A stretch of DNA of 64,000 nt from NCBI GenBank assembly GCA_033030425.1, contig JAUFSD010000014.1:992001-1056000 (forward strand). Reading direction: 5' to 3'. This document shows, one piece after another, positions 36,063-46,571 of the stretch (position 1 is the stretch's first letter; each line of letters begins with the position of its first letter). Below the pieces are notes generated by a model, which saw only the letters and a list, made by a program, of their open reading frames with translations, did no database searches and was not told the DNA's origin. The position numbers were made by a program, and so were the translations under genes. Source of the stretch: Verpa conica. Lineage: Eukaryota > Ascomycota > Pezizomycetes > Pezizales > Morchellaceae.

Positions 36063-37801
36063 ATGCCTCCGTTTGAACCGATTATGATCTCAGATGATGA
36101 ACCTGACCCTCAGCGGGCTCTCTCCCGAGGTCAGCTTTTTAGTCTTTCGCATACCTGTTTGCAATCATAATCGACTAATAGCATCGTTTTGGGATTAGAT
36201 ATGGAAGCTTTGGACGAGAAGATGAATGAGGTCAACAAGATGGTGGTGGAATTAGGTATTGAGGTGTCATCATACACGAAGCTTCTCAGAGCAGCTCAGA
36301 GCCGGCTAGATACAGCTAGGCAACAAAAGGAGCAGCTAGTCGATGAGAAGCATAAGCTTTTGGATAAGAAACAAAAATTGATGCAGTTGAGTGTGTCGCA
36401 CAAGCCTCCACAGCCTTTAGGTTTGTTTACTCTCCAAATAACATTTCCCCTGATATCCTAGGTACTTACGTTATTATAGCTCACGGTTCAAATCATGTCA
36501 TATCTGATAATGCCAATCATCGCGCCAAACGTGAACCTGAGCCTGAACCTGAACTTCCAGCTCGATCAATTTCTACTGCTCAGTCCCGTGATCCATTGGC
36601 TCACCCATTGACCCCAGCAGCTCCCAGTACCGAGAAAAGGCCTAAGCTTAAATACTTCGCACAATTACCTAGTACTAGGACCTCCACCTCTGATGGTGAT
36701 AGTGAGGAGCTGCCGAGTACAAGGAGGCGTACTACAAATTCCCAGAAAGGTCGTGGTCGCGGTCGTGGATCAAGGCGGTTGTATGGAGGGGGCGGTTTGA
36801 GCGGCGTTAGGGCTTCGATACGTAGCCGGGCACCAAGAACTCCTAGTGAAGAAAAGGAGCAATCACATCAGAGAACACAGTCTCGAAAATCTCGTGCGCA
36901 TGTTTATAGCCCATACTATGAAGCTTCTAGCAGCGAGTCTGAATCTGAGGCTAGTTTAAGCCGGAAAAAAAACCAGGTAGATACCGCACTAGCAACTAAA
37001 TCTTCCTCGCGAAACATTCCTGTCAACCCTAAAACTTTTAGTCGAAAAGAAATATCAAGCATAATTGGTGGAAGGACCCAAGGAACTTGGTGTAATGTCA
37101 ATCCAAATAAGGCTACAACATATTTTGCGGGGCCGTATATGGCTTTGGATAGGGGACTAAATCATTTACTCCCAGAACAGCCAGGACAGAATGGTGGGGT
37201 ATATGTCGGAGATTGGCTAAGAAAAGAAGTGGGCAAAACTTACCAGATATTTATCAAGAAAACAAGCAATAATTGGCTGTATGTTTTGTTGTCTCAGATA
37301 CCGGGTAGGCAAATGCTAATCTAAAATCTGGTGTTAAGATACTACGGCAAATATATAATTTCATCTATTCGAGAAGTTGGCCTTGCTGAGTGGAGGGAAT
37401 TTCAAGACACAGACAAGAACAGGTGGGCCGAGCACATGCTAGAGCACCAATGGGGCAAGAACATACTGCTTAAGAAGAAACTTATGACTGAAGGGCAGTG
37501 TATAAAATACAATTGGGAGAAAGTGTTAGGATTCTTTAACCGAGTCCGTTCCCTTCAAATAGCCTTGAGGCAGTCCTTGTTTCATCACTTACAGGGCTAA
37601 CTAAGAACCTAGACTGATAACCACCCCAACCTACGTCTCAAAGTTCTAGCACTCAGCTTTCTCTCATATGATGCGGCATTATACGATGCTCTTAATTCTA
37701 TGCAACCGAATTCTTCACTAGGTGAAAAGCGGCGCTATTCTGACTACGATGAAGATGGAAGTGATAGCTATGATTGGATAGGAGGTGGTTGTCCTTGCTA
37801 A
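36063..37801 (+). CDS. DUF6697-like domain protein (single-copy paralogue)
   Basis: Exons 36063-36129, 36199-36420, 36480-37278, 37339-37543, 37613-37801; 1482 nt, 493 residues. Same architecture as the minus-strand gene at 23748-26819: start MPPFEPIMISDDEPD (SIM-like), coiled coil (about 25-95), basic/acidic disordered region with a KGRGRGRGSRR tract, then one domain copy starting TFSRKEISSIIGG, with EQPGQNGGVYVG, NNWLYYGKY, W-rich RWAEHMLEHQWGK and the final helix RLKVLALSFLSYDAALYDAL after a separate intron. The exon 4 donor (GTCCGT) is weak. Ends acidic then GGGCPC. Function unknown; the shared exon layout shows common origin with the neighbour. Confidence 0.75.
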
Positions 37802-38582
37802 GAATAAAAAATATTTGGCCGAACCCTTAAACCAAATCTAAAAACAAACCTGAGGTATTAATGACGGGGTAGAGAATAGATTACTAGAGTTTGTATGCTC
37901 TATATATTCTATTATTTGCATGAAGTTTGTTTATCTGGAGTTCAGAAGTCTGTACCGTAGGTAATAAATAATACCTAGTTGTATGTGATAAAGTTCCATG
38001 TAGTCCATTTTGATCTAACCCAATAGAAAAAGAAGTAGTGTAATAGTAATGTAACTAGTAATGTAGATAGCATTCAACCACCAGATCTCCTTTCCCCGCC
38101 TACCATTGCCATTTACCTCTAACCCATCGCAACTACCCTTCAGAAATAACCAGCAGGGTACGAGTAAACAAACCCAATTTTTTGTCGTGCCCCATCCCAC
38201 CACTTCTCTTCCCCGAACCAAATTCCCACAAAAGAAAAGTAGAAAAATAACTATAGGGGTTACGTATTGAATAGAAGATAAGTGTAAAAGAAAAAGAGGG
38301 AGTTAAAAGGATTCGAATCGAGAAGAAAGTAGGTGGGTGGTAATAGTAAAAAGAAATGAAAAGATATAATGTAATATACAAGGCTAAGGTAGAAAAACAA
38401 GTATTTCGTGGAAATTCGGGTTTTCCCTACAAAATCACCAACTTCTCTTCAAGTAGTTTGAGACTCCCCCCTTCTTTTTTTTTCTTTTTTTCTTTGTTTT
38501 ATAATTACTCCCTTGTAGACTCTCTTTAGGATTACGACCCGGTCGGTCCGAGTCAGTGTTTTTAAAAAGGATATTCATTCAC
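37802..38582. other. Intergenic region, convergent 3' flanks
   Basis: AT-rich, poly-T/A tracts; nothing recognised. Confidence 0.45.
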
Positions 38583-39788
38583 TTATACGTCCACGCCGCA
38601 TTCCTGAACAAACTTCCACAACATCTGTGTAAGGTGCGGGGGTAGCGTGTACAAGTCAACATGGAACTCTCCTTGTTCGACATCATTCTTGATGTATGTC
38701 TCTGACGTCTTGTTGTCATGGACCATTTGGACAACTTGGAGGAGGTGCTCTTCTTGAAGCTTTTGGAGACCATCCGCTAGCTTTTCCATATCAAACTATG
38801 GTGTGACGTGACATGTTAGTTTTATTTTTGCTTTTTATGTTGAGACTAGAGATCTTACGGCACGTTCACTCCTAGACTTCTTCTTGACCCTCTCCTCACC
38901 ATCATTCTTACGCTTGTCACGTTTGGTGACCCCGTTCTCCTCCGGTGGGGTTGCATCTGCGCCTGGTACAGGCCCAGAGAGTGTAAGTTGTTTGATAAGA
39001 TTCGGACGCGGGTTTGTGAAGGTCTGCGCTAGGAGTTTAGTATTGTAATATAAAACTATAAAAACAACTAGGGGAAAGGTATACTCACAACCTGATGGAT
39101 AGATTCATACTTGTTTTTCTGAAAGTTTAGGTCATGCCGAATAGGATGATCACCACCTTTATCTACGCCATGAAGAACAATCTCCATATCAAACTCTCCC
39201 CACCCTTGCTCGGCGAGAAGAAAGGGTGCCTTCTTCAGAACTGTGCGAAAAACGTCAATATAAACATCTATAACTCCCTCTCTTCATGAACATAAAGATC
39301 TTGATATACGCACCCCTTGTAGGGTTGGTGAAAGTTGGATGCAGCTTATAAGTCACCTTATCGAAGAGGGTCGCCGGTAGCTCCTCTCCATTAGGGCCTA
39401 AGACGAAGATGCGAATAGACCATTCTCGCATTGGAAACCCCTCGTGCGCGGGTGGTACATCGCTCCTAAGTAAAAAGAGGAGAGAAAAGTTAGTTTGAAA
39501 TGGCACCTATACACGCATATAACGCGGATATATAATTGTCTGGGGGAAGAAAAAAAGAGGTATTGAACATACAAGATCGACTGCTGTGTTACAAGCTTCA
39601 CTTTCCGAGTTACCTATGATTCCCCAAAGCCCTGTTAGCTCGACGCTCAGTTTCGCTGCCCCCTCCACCCCCGCTGCACTCTATGTAATCGCGTATGCGC
39701 GTTACTGTTCCTCATGCTGCCTTCTCTTGCCCATCACTTCCCGGCAGGACCACGGAGGAACACGGAAAAATGGACGCACCTCTGTCAT
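38583..39788 (-). CDS. TAF14: Taf14-type YEATS protein
   Basis: Exons 39788-39780 (only ATGACAGAG), 39613-39573, 39465-39314, 39240-39089, 39023-38859, 38795-38583; 243 residues, as in Taf14. The YEATS domain is clear: GFPMREWSIRIFVLGPNGEE, LHPTFTNPTR, APFLLAEQGWGEFDMEI, HDLNFQKNKYESIH. The C-terminal FDMEKLADGLQKLQEEHLLQ to the end is the Taf14 extra-terminal-like domain. Taf14 reads acylated histone H3 and is shared by TFIID, TFIIF, SWI/SNF, INO80 and NuA3. It differs from Yaf9, which has another N-terminus. The 9-nt first exon is inferred because it gives MTEVTRKVKLVTQQ, the family start. Confidence 0.9.
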
Positions 39789-40744
39789 CGTGAGGATGCA
39801 CGGCCTAAATTGACGTCCTGGAGGCGATCAGATTACGCGGGAGTCGAGAAAAAGATGCGGCAAGTGTTCTCGGTAGCTGCGGGAGGTACGGTCGCGAATA
39901 TCGCTGGGAGCTGTCAATCAGTCTTGTCTAGCTGATTCTCGAGGTGAACGGGTTGATGTGGGGGAAGAGGAGCGTTGTTATTTGTTATGGCGGCTTCCTG
40001 GCCTTGGCGAGTTTTCAGGGGGTCACGTGGGGCGGTGCCACGAAGCGCGCATCACCCTTTTCGTTTTAGACATGGATCGGAGCTTCACAGCGCATCACTC
40101 GAGCAACGCTGAAACACCATCACCATCACAGGAAAGGTGTTTGACTGAAGTAATAGGTTTTCAATTTATGGTTATTTATAATTTTTTGGGGTCAAGGCAC
40201 CAGTAAATCACTCCTAAAGTCACCACCGTTCTTCCAGTTCGCCACCTAGCGCCCGATGCAGTAAATATGAGACCAATCAAAACATTAAACTCCAATCCAC
40301 CCCCCCCCCCTTGTAATCCTCGAAACTATTTCAATTAGCTTGTCCAATCTTTCGTAGATGCACCGAAATCACTCACCTGTCCCATGCAGATCCACCCTTA
40401 CTATATCGTATTTCGAGATACAGATACACAGTGGGAGCATCATAGGTCCAAGGAAGGTAAAGAGTAGGAAAATAAAAACACAACTTAACCAGAAAAGATA
40501 GTTAAAAAACCCTGAAAAGAACCTGACACTAAACTTTCCCTGAGTAGTCCATCTCTTTCCGGTTGATTGCCGCACACCCAAACAGAACATAGTAAAGGGA
40601 CTGAAAAACAAAAGAAAGAAAAACAAGAGAGTGAAATAAAGGTCAAATACACTTAATCGTAAGAAAAGACAATGGATAAACCTACCACCCTAATGAAAAG
40701 TACAATAATAAAAAAAAGGGAAAGTTTGGTGTCAATGTCTTCAA
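39789..40744. other. Intergenic region upstream of TAF14
   Basis: 5' flank of TAF14 and 3' flank of the membrane-protein gene (tandem, both minus). G-rich runs near 39958-40035. Poly-C at 40301-40310. No coding signal. Confidence 0.45.
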
Positions 40745-42997
40745 TCATTTCCGCAACCACCCGCGTTTCCTAGCCTCTTGCGTGGTCTGAGCCACCTCTA
40801 CAACCTTCTTTTCCCAAACGCTCTTCGCCTGACGCTGTGCCGTCTGCACATATATCGACGGGACAACAGAAGGGAGGAACCGCTTGATCTCCTTCGTCCC
40901 TCGGTACATCTTTGAAACACCCTCTGTAAGTTCTTTTGCTTTTGCAACCACCAGGTCCTTGACCTCCGAAGCTTGCTGCCCAGCGGTCTGGCTCAGGTCG
41001 CTTGCGATGCGGCTCGCATCAGTCCTTGCCTGTTCAATTAGGGTTTGTAACTCGGCTTTTTTCTGTTCCGCAACCTTTTTCCACCCCGAAAGCTTAAGCC
41101 ATGGGGATCCAAAGTCAACCTCTATAGTTTCCTTCATCACTGGTTTATTCTTCGTCCAGAGAGAAACGTTCATCAAACCCCAAGCTTCCTCAGCATCCAA
41201 CTTCAAGGTATAAACCCCGTCGAACGGCTTTGAAAGCTCGGCGTCGATTTTCTCACCGCTGCGAGTGACCTCGACGAAGAGGGTAGGCGGTTTTTTGAGA
41301 AGTAAGTACTTTTGTGGAGGACGTACAAGAATGTGGTTGTCACCGATGACATGTATACTGAACTGATCAGATTCGTTCAAAGAAAGCAGTGATGAGTCAT
41401 AGATAAAGCCCGAGATGTCCATTCTTGGCCCACACGCTGTAGAGATACTCGGGGTGGCCTGCATAGGAGTATAGATAGATGTGAAGGCTGAGACCGATGT
41501 GGGGGAGATTAGGCTCGCTGTAGTAGTAGTAGCCGTAATTGCTGTAACAGCTCTTACAACAGTTTCTGAAACTTCATCAAAATCTATGGATGATTTCGAA
41601 AACTTCATATAGGCGATGGCAAACGTCGCTCCGGCGAGTCCACAAACAAAGACCCAACCCACGAGGAACATCTTCCACAAATCATCTCGTTTCTGTTCAC
41701 GAATCCAGTACAAGGAATTCGTCGTATTACCGCCTTGACGATGGGGAGTTTTTTCTACATCTCGCATTAACGGGTTGAGGACGGCGGAGGAAGACGTACG
41801 CGTTCTGCCAACTGGTGCTGGAGGAATTTCCTGGCTTGAGGAAATACCAGTGATGCAAGCCAAGTTGCGGTTTAATTGACGAACATCAAGATTGAGGAAA
41901 GTTGATAGGTCAACAGGGAGGCGCTTGTGCACCAAGTTACCATATTTCGATTCAGATTGAGATTCGAGACACATATGCACGCTTCGCGTGTCTAGGGTAA
42001 AATTCTCTGTTGGCTTGTGATAAAGTGTGTTCTGTGAAATAACAAGAGTTGGGACTGAGTGTCTAGCCATGAAGGATCTCGCATAGACTCTGGTCATTCT
42101 TCTCTGTGTATTATCATCATCTGAGGAGAAGACGACTGCAAGGTGGGGAAGCTTCCAGCCAGGGGTTTCGATCTCAGGACCATTCTCGCCATAGGCGGAT
42201 TGCACCGACTGGTTGCCATTCAACCATAGGCAGAGAGTGTCTGGTCGGCCGTCCCGCTTGGAAGACTTTGCAGTAGTACATACGTCCACGGCCATTTCCA
42301 CGCCAAAAGACTCGACCAGTTCGACTTCCGGTGAGCAGCTACGAGTCCCAAAAGAAGAAACGGGAATGACATTAAAGCGGGAACCTTTAGATCCAGACTC
42401 CCAAGAGCTTAAAGAGCTTGTCGACTCCGTAATAGGGACTGCTAAAGCACCACCCAGCTTTGTAATTATATCATCCTTTGCAACTGTAGAACCGATGTAA
42501 AGAACGCGGAATGGCTCATTCATGATAAGCTGCGACTTGCTCATGGTTTGACGCACGGTAGCAAAGAGCTTCGTTGGTGAAGGCTCATCGACCCGAATAT
42601 GATGATTGATCTCGCTAGTCTCAGCCTCGTTGAAGTCACAGATGCTATGGCTGACTGAAATTTGATCACCGGTATACTCTTCTGGTTCTTCGAAAGTTAT
42701 CTGCTCTAGGCTTGATCCGTCCGACTTCATCGTCATACCACTGCATTCGAGCGGTTGCTCGTCTAATCCTCCGAATGCTGGGATGCCTGGATGAGGATCG
42801 TTATGTTGTGTCTCGTCGGGGAACTCTGCAAGAGACTCAGCGTCTCCTACAGAGGCACCATCTTCTTCGCTGTTGTCGTCCAAAGAAGCAACAGAAGAAG
42901 CATCATCTTCATCGTCTGTAAGGAGGGTAGAGTCTGTAAGAATCTCGTAGGCACTCTCCCCCATTATGCCATCGCCGTCCTCTGAATAGGTCGGCAT
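40745..42997 (-). CDS. Uncharacterised single-pass membrane protein, 750 residues, intronless
   Basis: One uninterrupted frame, unlike almost every other gene here. Residues 1-135 are acidic and disordered (LTDDEDDASSVAS). About 160-385 looks like a folded soluble domain (PFRVLYIGSTVAKDDIITKL, HLAVVFSSDDDNTQRRMTRV, SVPTLVISQNTLYH). One hydrophobic segment spans about 443-465 (MFLVGWVFVCGLAGATFAIA). After it come a Ser/Thr-rich spacer, a beta-rich region with YLLLKKPPTLFVEV and FDGVYTLKLDAEEAWG (Ig-like by pattern), and a long helix rich in Lys, Glu and Ala. No signal peptide is evident, so the large N-terminal part is probably cytosolic or nuclear. I do not recognise a named family. Confidence 0.85.
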   Translation of the reverse strand: MPTYSEDGDGIMGESAYEILTDSTLLTDDEDDASSVASLDDNSEEDGASVGDAESLAEFPDETQHNDPHPGIPAFGGLDEQPLECSGMTMKSDGSSLEQITFEEPEEYTGDQISVSHSICDFNEAETSEINHHIRVDEPSPTKLFATVRQTMSKSQLIMNEPFRVLYIGSTVAKDDIITKLGGALAVPITESTSSLSSWESGSKGSRFNVIPVSSFGTRSCSPEVELVESFGVEMAVDVCTTAKSSKRDGRPDTLCLWLNGNQSVQSAYGENGPEIETPGWKLPHLAVVFSSDDDNTQRRMTRVYARSFMARHSVPTLVISQNTLYHKPTENFTLDTRSVHMCLESQSESKYGNLVHKRLPVDLSTFLNLDVRQLNRNLACITGISSSQEIPPAPVGRTRTSSSAVLNPLMRDVEKTPHRQGGNTTNSLYWIREQKRDDLWKMFLVGWVFVCGLAGATFAIAYMKFSKSSIDFDEVSETVVRAVTAITATTTTASLISPTSVSAFTSIYTPMQATPSISTACGPRMDISGFIYDSSLLSLNESDQFSIHVIGDNHILVRPPQKYLLLKKPPTLFVEVTRSGEKIDAELSKPFDGVYTLKLDAEEAWGLMNVSLWTKNKPVMKETIEVDFGSPWLKLSGWKKVAEQKKAELQTLIEQARTDASRIASDLSQTAGQQASEVKDLVVAKAKELTEGVSKMYRGTKEIKRFLPSVVPSIYVQTAQRQAKSVWEKKVVEVAQTTQEARKRGWLRK

Positions 42998-44811
42998 TTT
43001 TTTTAGCGAGCCAAAAAATTTCGAAAGAAAGCTTTTAGAAGAGATTTCTATAGCGAGTTACGTAGCTTTGAGGTAAGTTGCTGGATAGGAAAACGGGCTG
43101 AATGATAGAGCCTTGTTTTCCGGTCAGCAACAAAAGAACAAAAATAGCGCCACAGTGATTCTGGAGTGGAATAGGACGGCACGTAATAACACTAAGTAGA
43201 GAGGACAGAGAAATACACCTTTGCAAATGTAATAGGCAAACACGAGGGGTCCGGGCTGTAGAGCGGGGGAGTAATGGAGGTGGTTTGAAGGTTGAGAGGG
43301 GAGAGAGGGAGGGAGAGGGAGGGGTTTCTTTCCAGCCTAAGCGTTGTATGTGGCCTTCGTTACGTCGGGACTTTAAGGCTCCTCGGCACGGGGTAAGGGC
43401 AAAAGCTCCCGCCTTGTTATTGCAAGTTGAGTCAGAGACAGAAAGAAAGAAAGATAAAGGTTCAAGATCTCAAGAAGGAATCGCTGTGCAAGAATAGCTA
43501 TTCAATAGTTTTGGCGGCCAACTGTAGTATAGAACAAGGGTGGGCTCTTAGTTAGACGCGGGGCAGAACAGATCTATTTGCGCACAACTAGGTATCAAGA
43601 GCTGTATCAGAAGAAAGCAGCTTAAAAGGGACTCTCTTCGAAGACAATAGAAACCAGATGCCAGAGCCAGAGAATAGAAGAATCTGAGTGCACTAAAGAC
43701 AGCGAATACTGTGAGAAGAAGAAGAGTAGGAGGAGAACCATAAGGTGGGGAGCGAGTTGTGTCCTTCATTCAAAGGTGCGTATGAGCTCAGCAGCCTTGG
43801 AGGGGTAAATTACACCAGGTGAGCTGCAAGCTGCATCACGCCTAACTCCATATAGTTAGACTGTCTGTTATCGCGGTCCAGGATAAGGGTTACTCTCGCT
43901 GAGGATGGCACACGTTTCCTGCGATATCTCGATTTACCATCTCCTTCGATTGTAGCCGGTGGCTATCCATGACACAGAGAGCATGGGGGGCGACCGACAG
44001 GTACCAGTCACTATAGAACATCAAAGCTCATAGCCTTTAACACCTGCAGCTGCTCTCCGACCAGCTCTCGTCTCTTCTTTAAAGTTATACTCGCTGAGAC
44101 ACTACTACCCCTCATCATATTCACTAAAAATCGTTAAAGCGAGTCATTTCGCCCACTTTTGTTTGTCCGTTTTGCCAAAATTGCACGCCCATTACTATAC
44201 ATACAACAGAAGCGTAATAATCATCCCTATCAACAAAGTACCCAATTCATTTTTTTGGTGTCAATAAAATTCCTTGGTTCCTGTCTCTATAAGCCTGCTC
44301 ACGGCTAAACCTCTTTTTTGACCCCCATTCAATACCATAACCTTCCCCCAAAGACCTGCATGCAAAACAATGCCAGGGAACGTTACCCCTATGCCCGCTA
44401 TCAAGTTTAAAACATGAGAAAAAACATAGAAAGAGAATAATAATAAAAGTGTAAGATAGAACAGAAGGAAAGCCCAGTTTACATCCCCAACCTCAAGACA
44501 CAAAAATGGCATCCGACACCAGCGTCAAGACTCGATATAACAAAGCAAAGCAACCTATCCACCCCTGAAATATAAAACGAATTTATGGTGTCAATTCTTG
44601 TAGCCCAGACCACAAGCGAAGCGGAATTATCAGGTGGTAAAGGTAATAATGGGCAAGACGGAAAGAAAAGAGAACAAAAAAAAAACTAGAAAAAATAACT
44701 AGAAACCCTCCCCCCCCCCAAAAAAAAAAAAGAAGTTAACATGGACAACAATACACAGACTCCAAATGAAGTAGTAATCGATATCCGCCCATCGTTTATT
44801 CATCTCTTACA
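42998..44811. other. Intergenic region with G4 motif
   Basis: 1.8 kb between two minus-strand genes. A strong G4 motif is at 43298-43324. Poly-A/poly-C runs near 44670-44740. Short frames appear random. Confidence 0.5.
43298..43324 (+). other. G-quadruplex motif upstream of the 750-residue membrane protein
   Basis: Five G-runs (4, 3, 3, 3, 4) with loops of 5, 1, 3 and 1 bases on the plus strand, 301 bp upstream of the minus-strand ATG. Confidence 0.65.
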
Positions 44812-46571
44812 TCATGCAGATGTCCATCCACCTGCCACATCTACCCACTCCGAAAGGCAACTTCCTTGCTTGCCTTCAATATCCACAATATCAGTATCAC
44901 ACCTACACCTACACCCCACGCCATTTTCTTTTTCCGCATCCCAGTTTTCCCAATAGTCATCCTCTTCCTTCGCCTTTTTAGGATCAGTAGTTGTCTTTTC
45001 AACAAACTTTTGCCTAGGAAGCTGTCGGGCAGGAGCATTAGCTGGACAATGCTGAATGGTAGTGTGTCGGTAACCAAAATCACGGAAATAGTGGATATCC
45101 GCAGGGCCAAGGAGGGCACCAGCTGCAAGTGAATGAATTGGAGCATCTCCCCACTAGAAGGGTAATTAGCAATCAACATCTAGTGAAGGTATTACATGTA
45201 TTTGGGGAGGGGAAACCCACTCGTTCTGTCCAGAAACCACCACTCTTATCCATCATCTGGAAAAAATCCTCATAAGGTTTACTTCGGAAGAAATCTAACC
45301 GAGCAATTTCAAAGTTACTCCAGAAATGGCACATATTATATTTTTCGGTTTCCATGGCATCTGGATCCACATCAGGGAGCTTTCCGCTGTTGGGGTCCAA
45401 CTTCAGGACTTCTTCGGGGAGTTTATCTAATTTGGGCTGCTCTTTGGGCTTATCCGGTTTTTCAAGGAACATCTCCCACAATCCTTTAGATGTAATGTTA
45501 TTGGTCCTTTTGAATGCAGAGGCGTAGCGGAAAAGATTGGGCACTGTTTCTTTCAGTTCCTTGACCGCAATTGTGAAACCATAGGTCTTATTATTTCTTG
45601 CCATATGGAGAAAAGGGTCGCTGAATATGTCAGTATCTATGAGAATGCGTTATGGGGGCAAAAGGAAGTCATACTATGTGATATCACAGAAATATTTAAT
45701 TTCAGGCTCTAGGCGCCAGTACCATTCATACTTTGCCAACAATTCGTGCTTGTAGAAAAACCTAATTACCCCACCCTTATTAGAAAACGAGCTCTTGAGA
45801 GTATAAAATAATCAACCGGGGTGTTTCATACCCAGAATAAAACCGGCACATATGATGATAACTAGCCATACCACCATACATGATTGCCGCATCACCTTGC
45901 TTTGCAATCGATTCTGCAGCCTCGTCATGGTCTACCCAATCAGGGAACCCCCACATACTAGAGTCAATCTTTCCAAACTCAACTGACCCACTAGTATAGT
46001 TTTGGACAGTATTTTTAAACTCCTCGCTAAATACACCATCATTGAGAAAGACGTAGGGATAGTGGTACCATCGGTTGAAATGACGCTCAATCGATTTGAG
46101 AGACTGGATAACACCTTCCAATTCCTTGTTCCGGGCTAGCACAACGAATGCCGCATTTGCCCGAGGAGTGTTTGTCTCGGGTTCCAAGCATCCTGTAACA
46201 AATGGCTTGTCGAATTCTTCAGAGATTTTTCTATATAACAGTTAGGTACCCCTATCGGGTATTTATCGGTCAAGATCAGGAAGCAATTCTCACCTTATCG
46301 AAGGGGGAGAACCTGACGGAATAAGTATTCTGGCAGGAGAATCCGGGTGTCGAATGAATAATACGAGTATAAGAAGGACCACAGTTACGGGGAAAAGCAA
46401 GATAACTCCTAATGGTATGGTAATGCTATTTCCTTTAGATAACTTGACTGGTCGCCGTAGGAAAGCTAACCGCGGCGATATCCGGGTCTTTGAGAAGTCT
46501 TCGAGGGATGGCATCTCTGATTTGGAGGGGAAGCGTTGGTAAAGTTGGGTTACCAACCCCATAACATACAA
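44812..46571 (-). CDS. Golgi alpha-1,2-mannosyltransferase, GT15 (KRE2/MNT1/KTR family)
   Basis: Type II membrane enzyme that adds alpha-1,2-mannose from GDP-mannose to N- and O-linked glycans. Exons start 46571-46294 and 46230-45832; two more junctions lead into 45604-45235, and a last exon follows the 45234-45180 region intron and ends with the stop at 44812. One TM segment near the N-terminus (ITIPLGVILLFPVTVVLLIL). GT15 motifs: RANAAFVVLARNKELEG, RHFNRWYHYPYVFLND, WYWRLEPEIKYFCDITYDPF, YNMCHFWSNFEIARLDFFRS (contains the conserved catalytic-site Glu), and WGDAPIHSLAAGALL. C-terminus ends CRCRCDTDI-type. The start is uncertain; ATG at 46514 gives a shorter cytosolic tail (MPSLEDFSKTR). Confidence 0.93.

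Noticed and set aside
45181..45604. Mannosyltransferase ending at an in-frame stop after FPSPNTC
   Set aside because: That reading runs into an intron: a GTGGGT donor and CTAG acceptor lead to WGDAPIHS, the conserved GT15 continuation.
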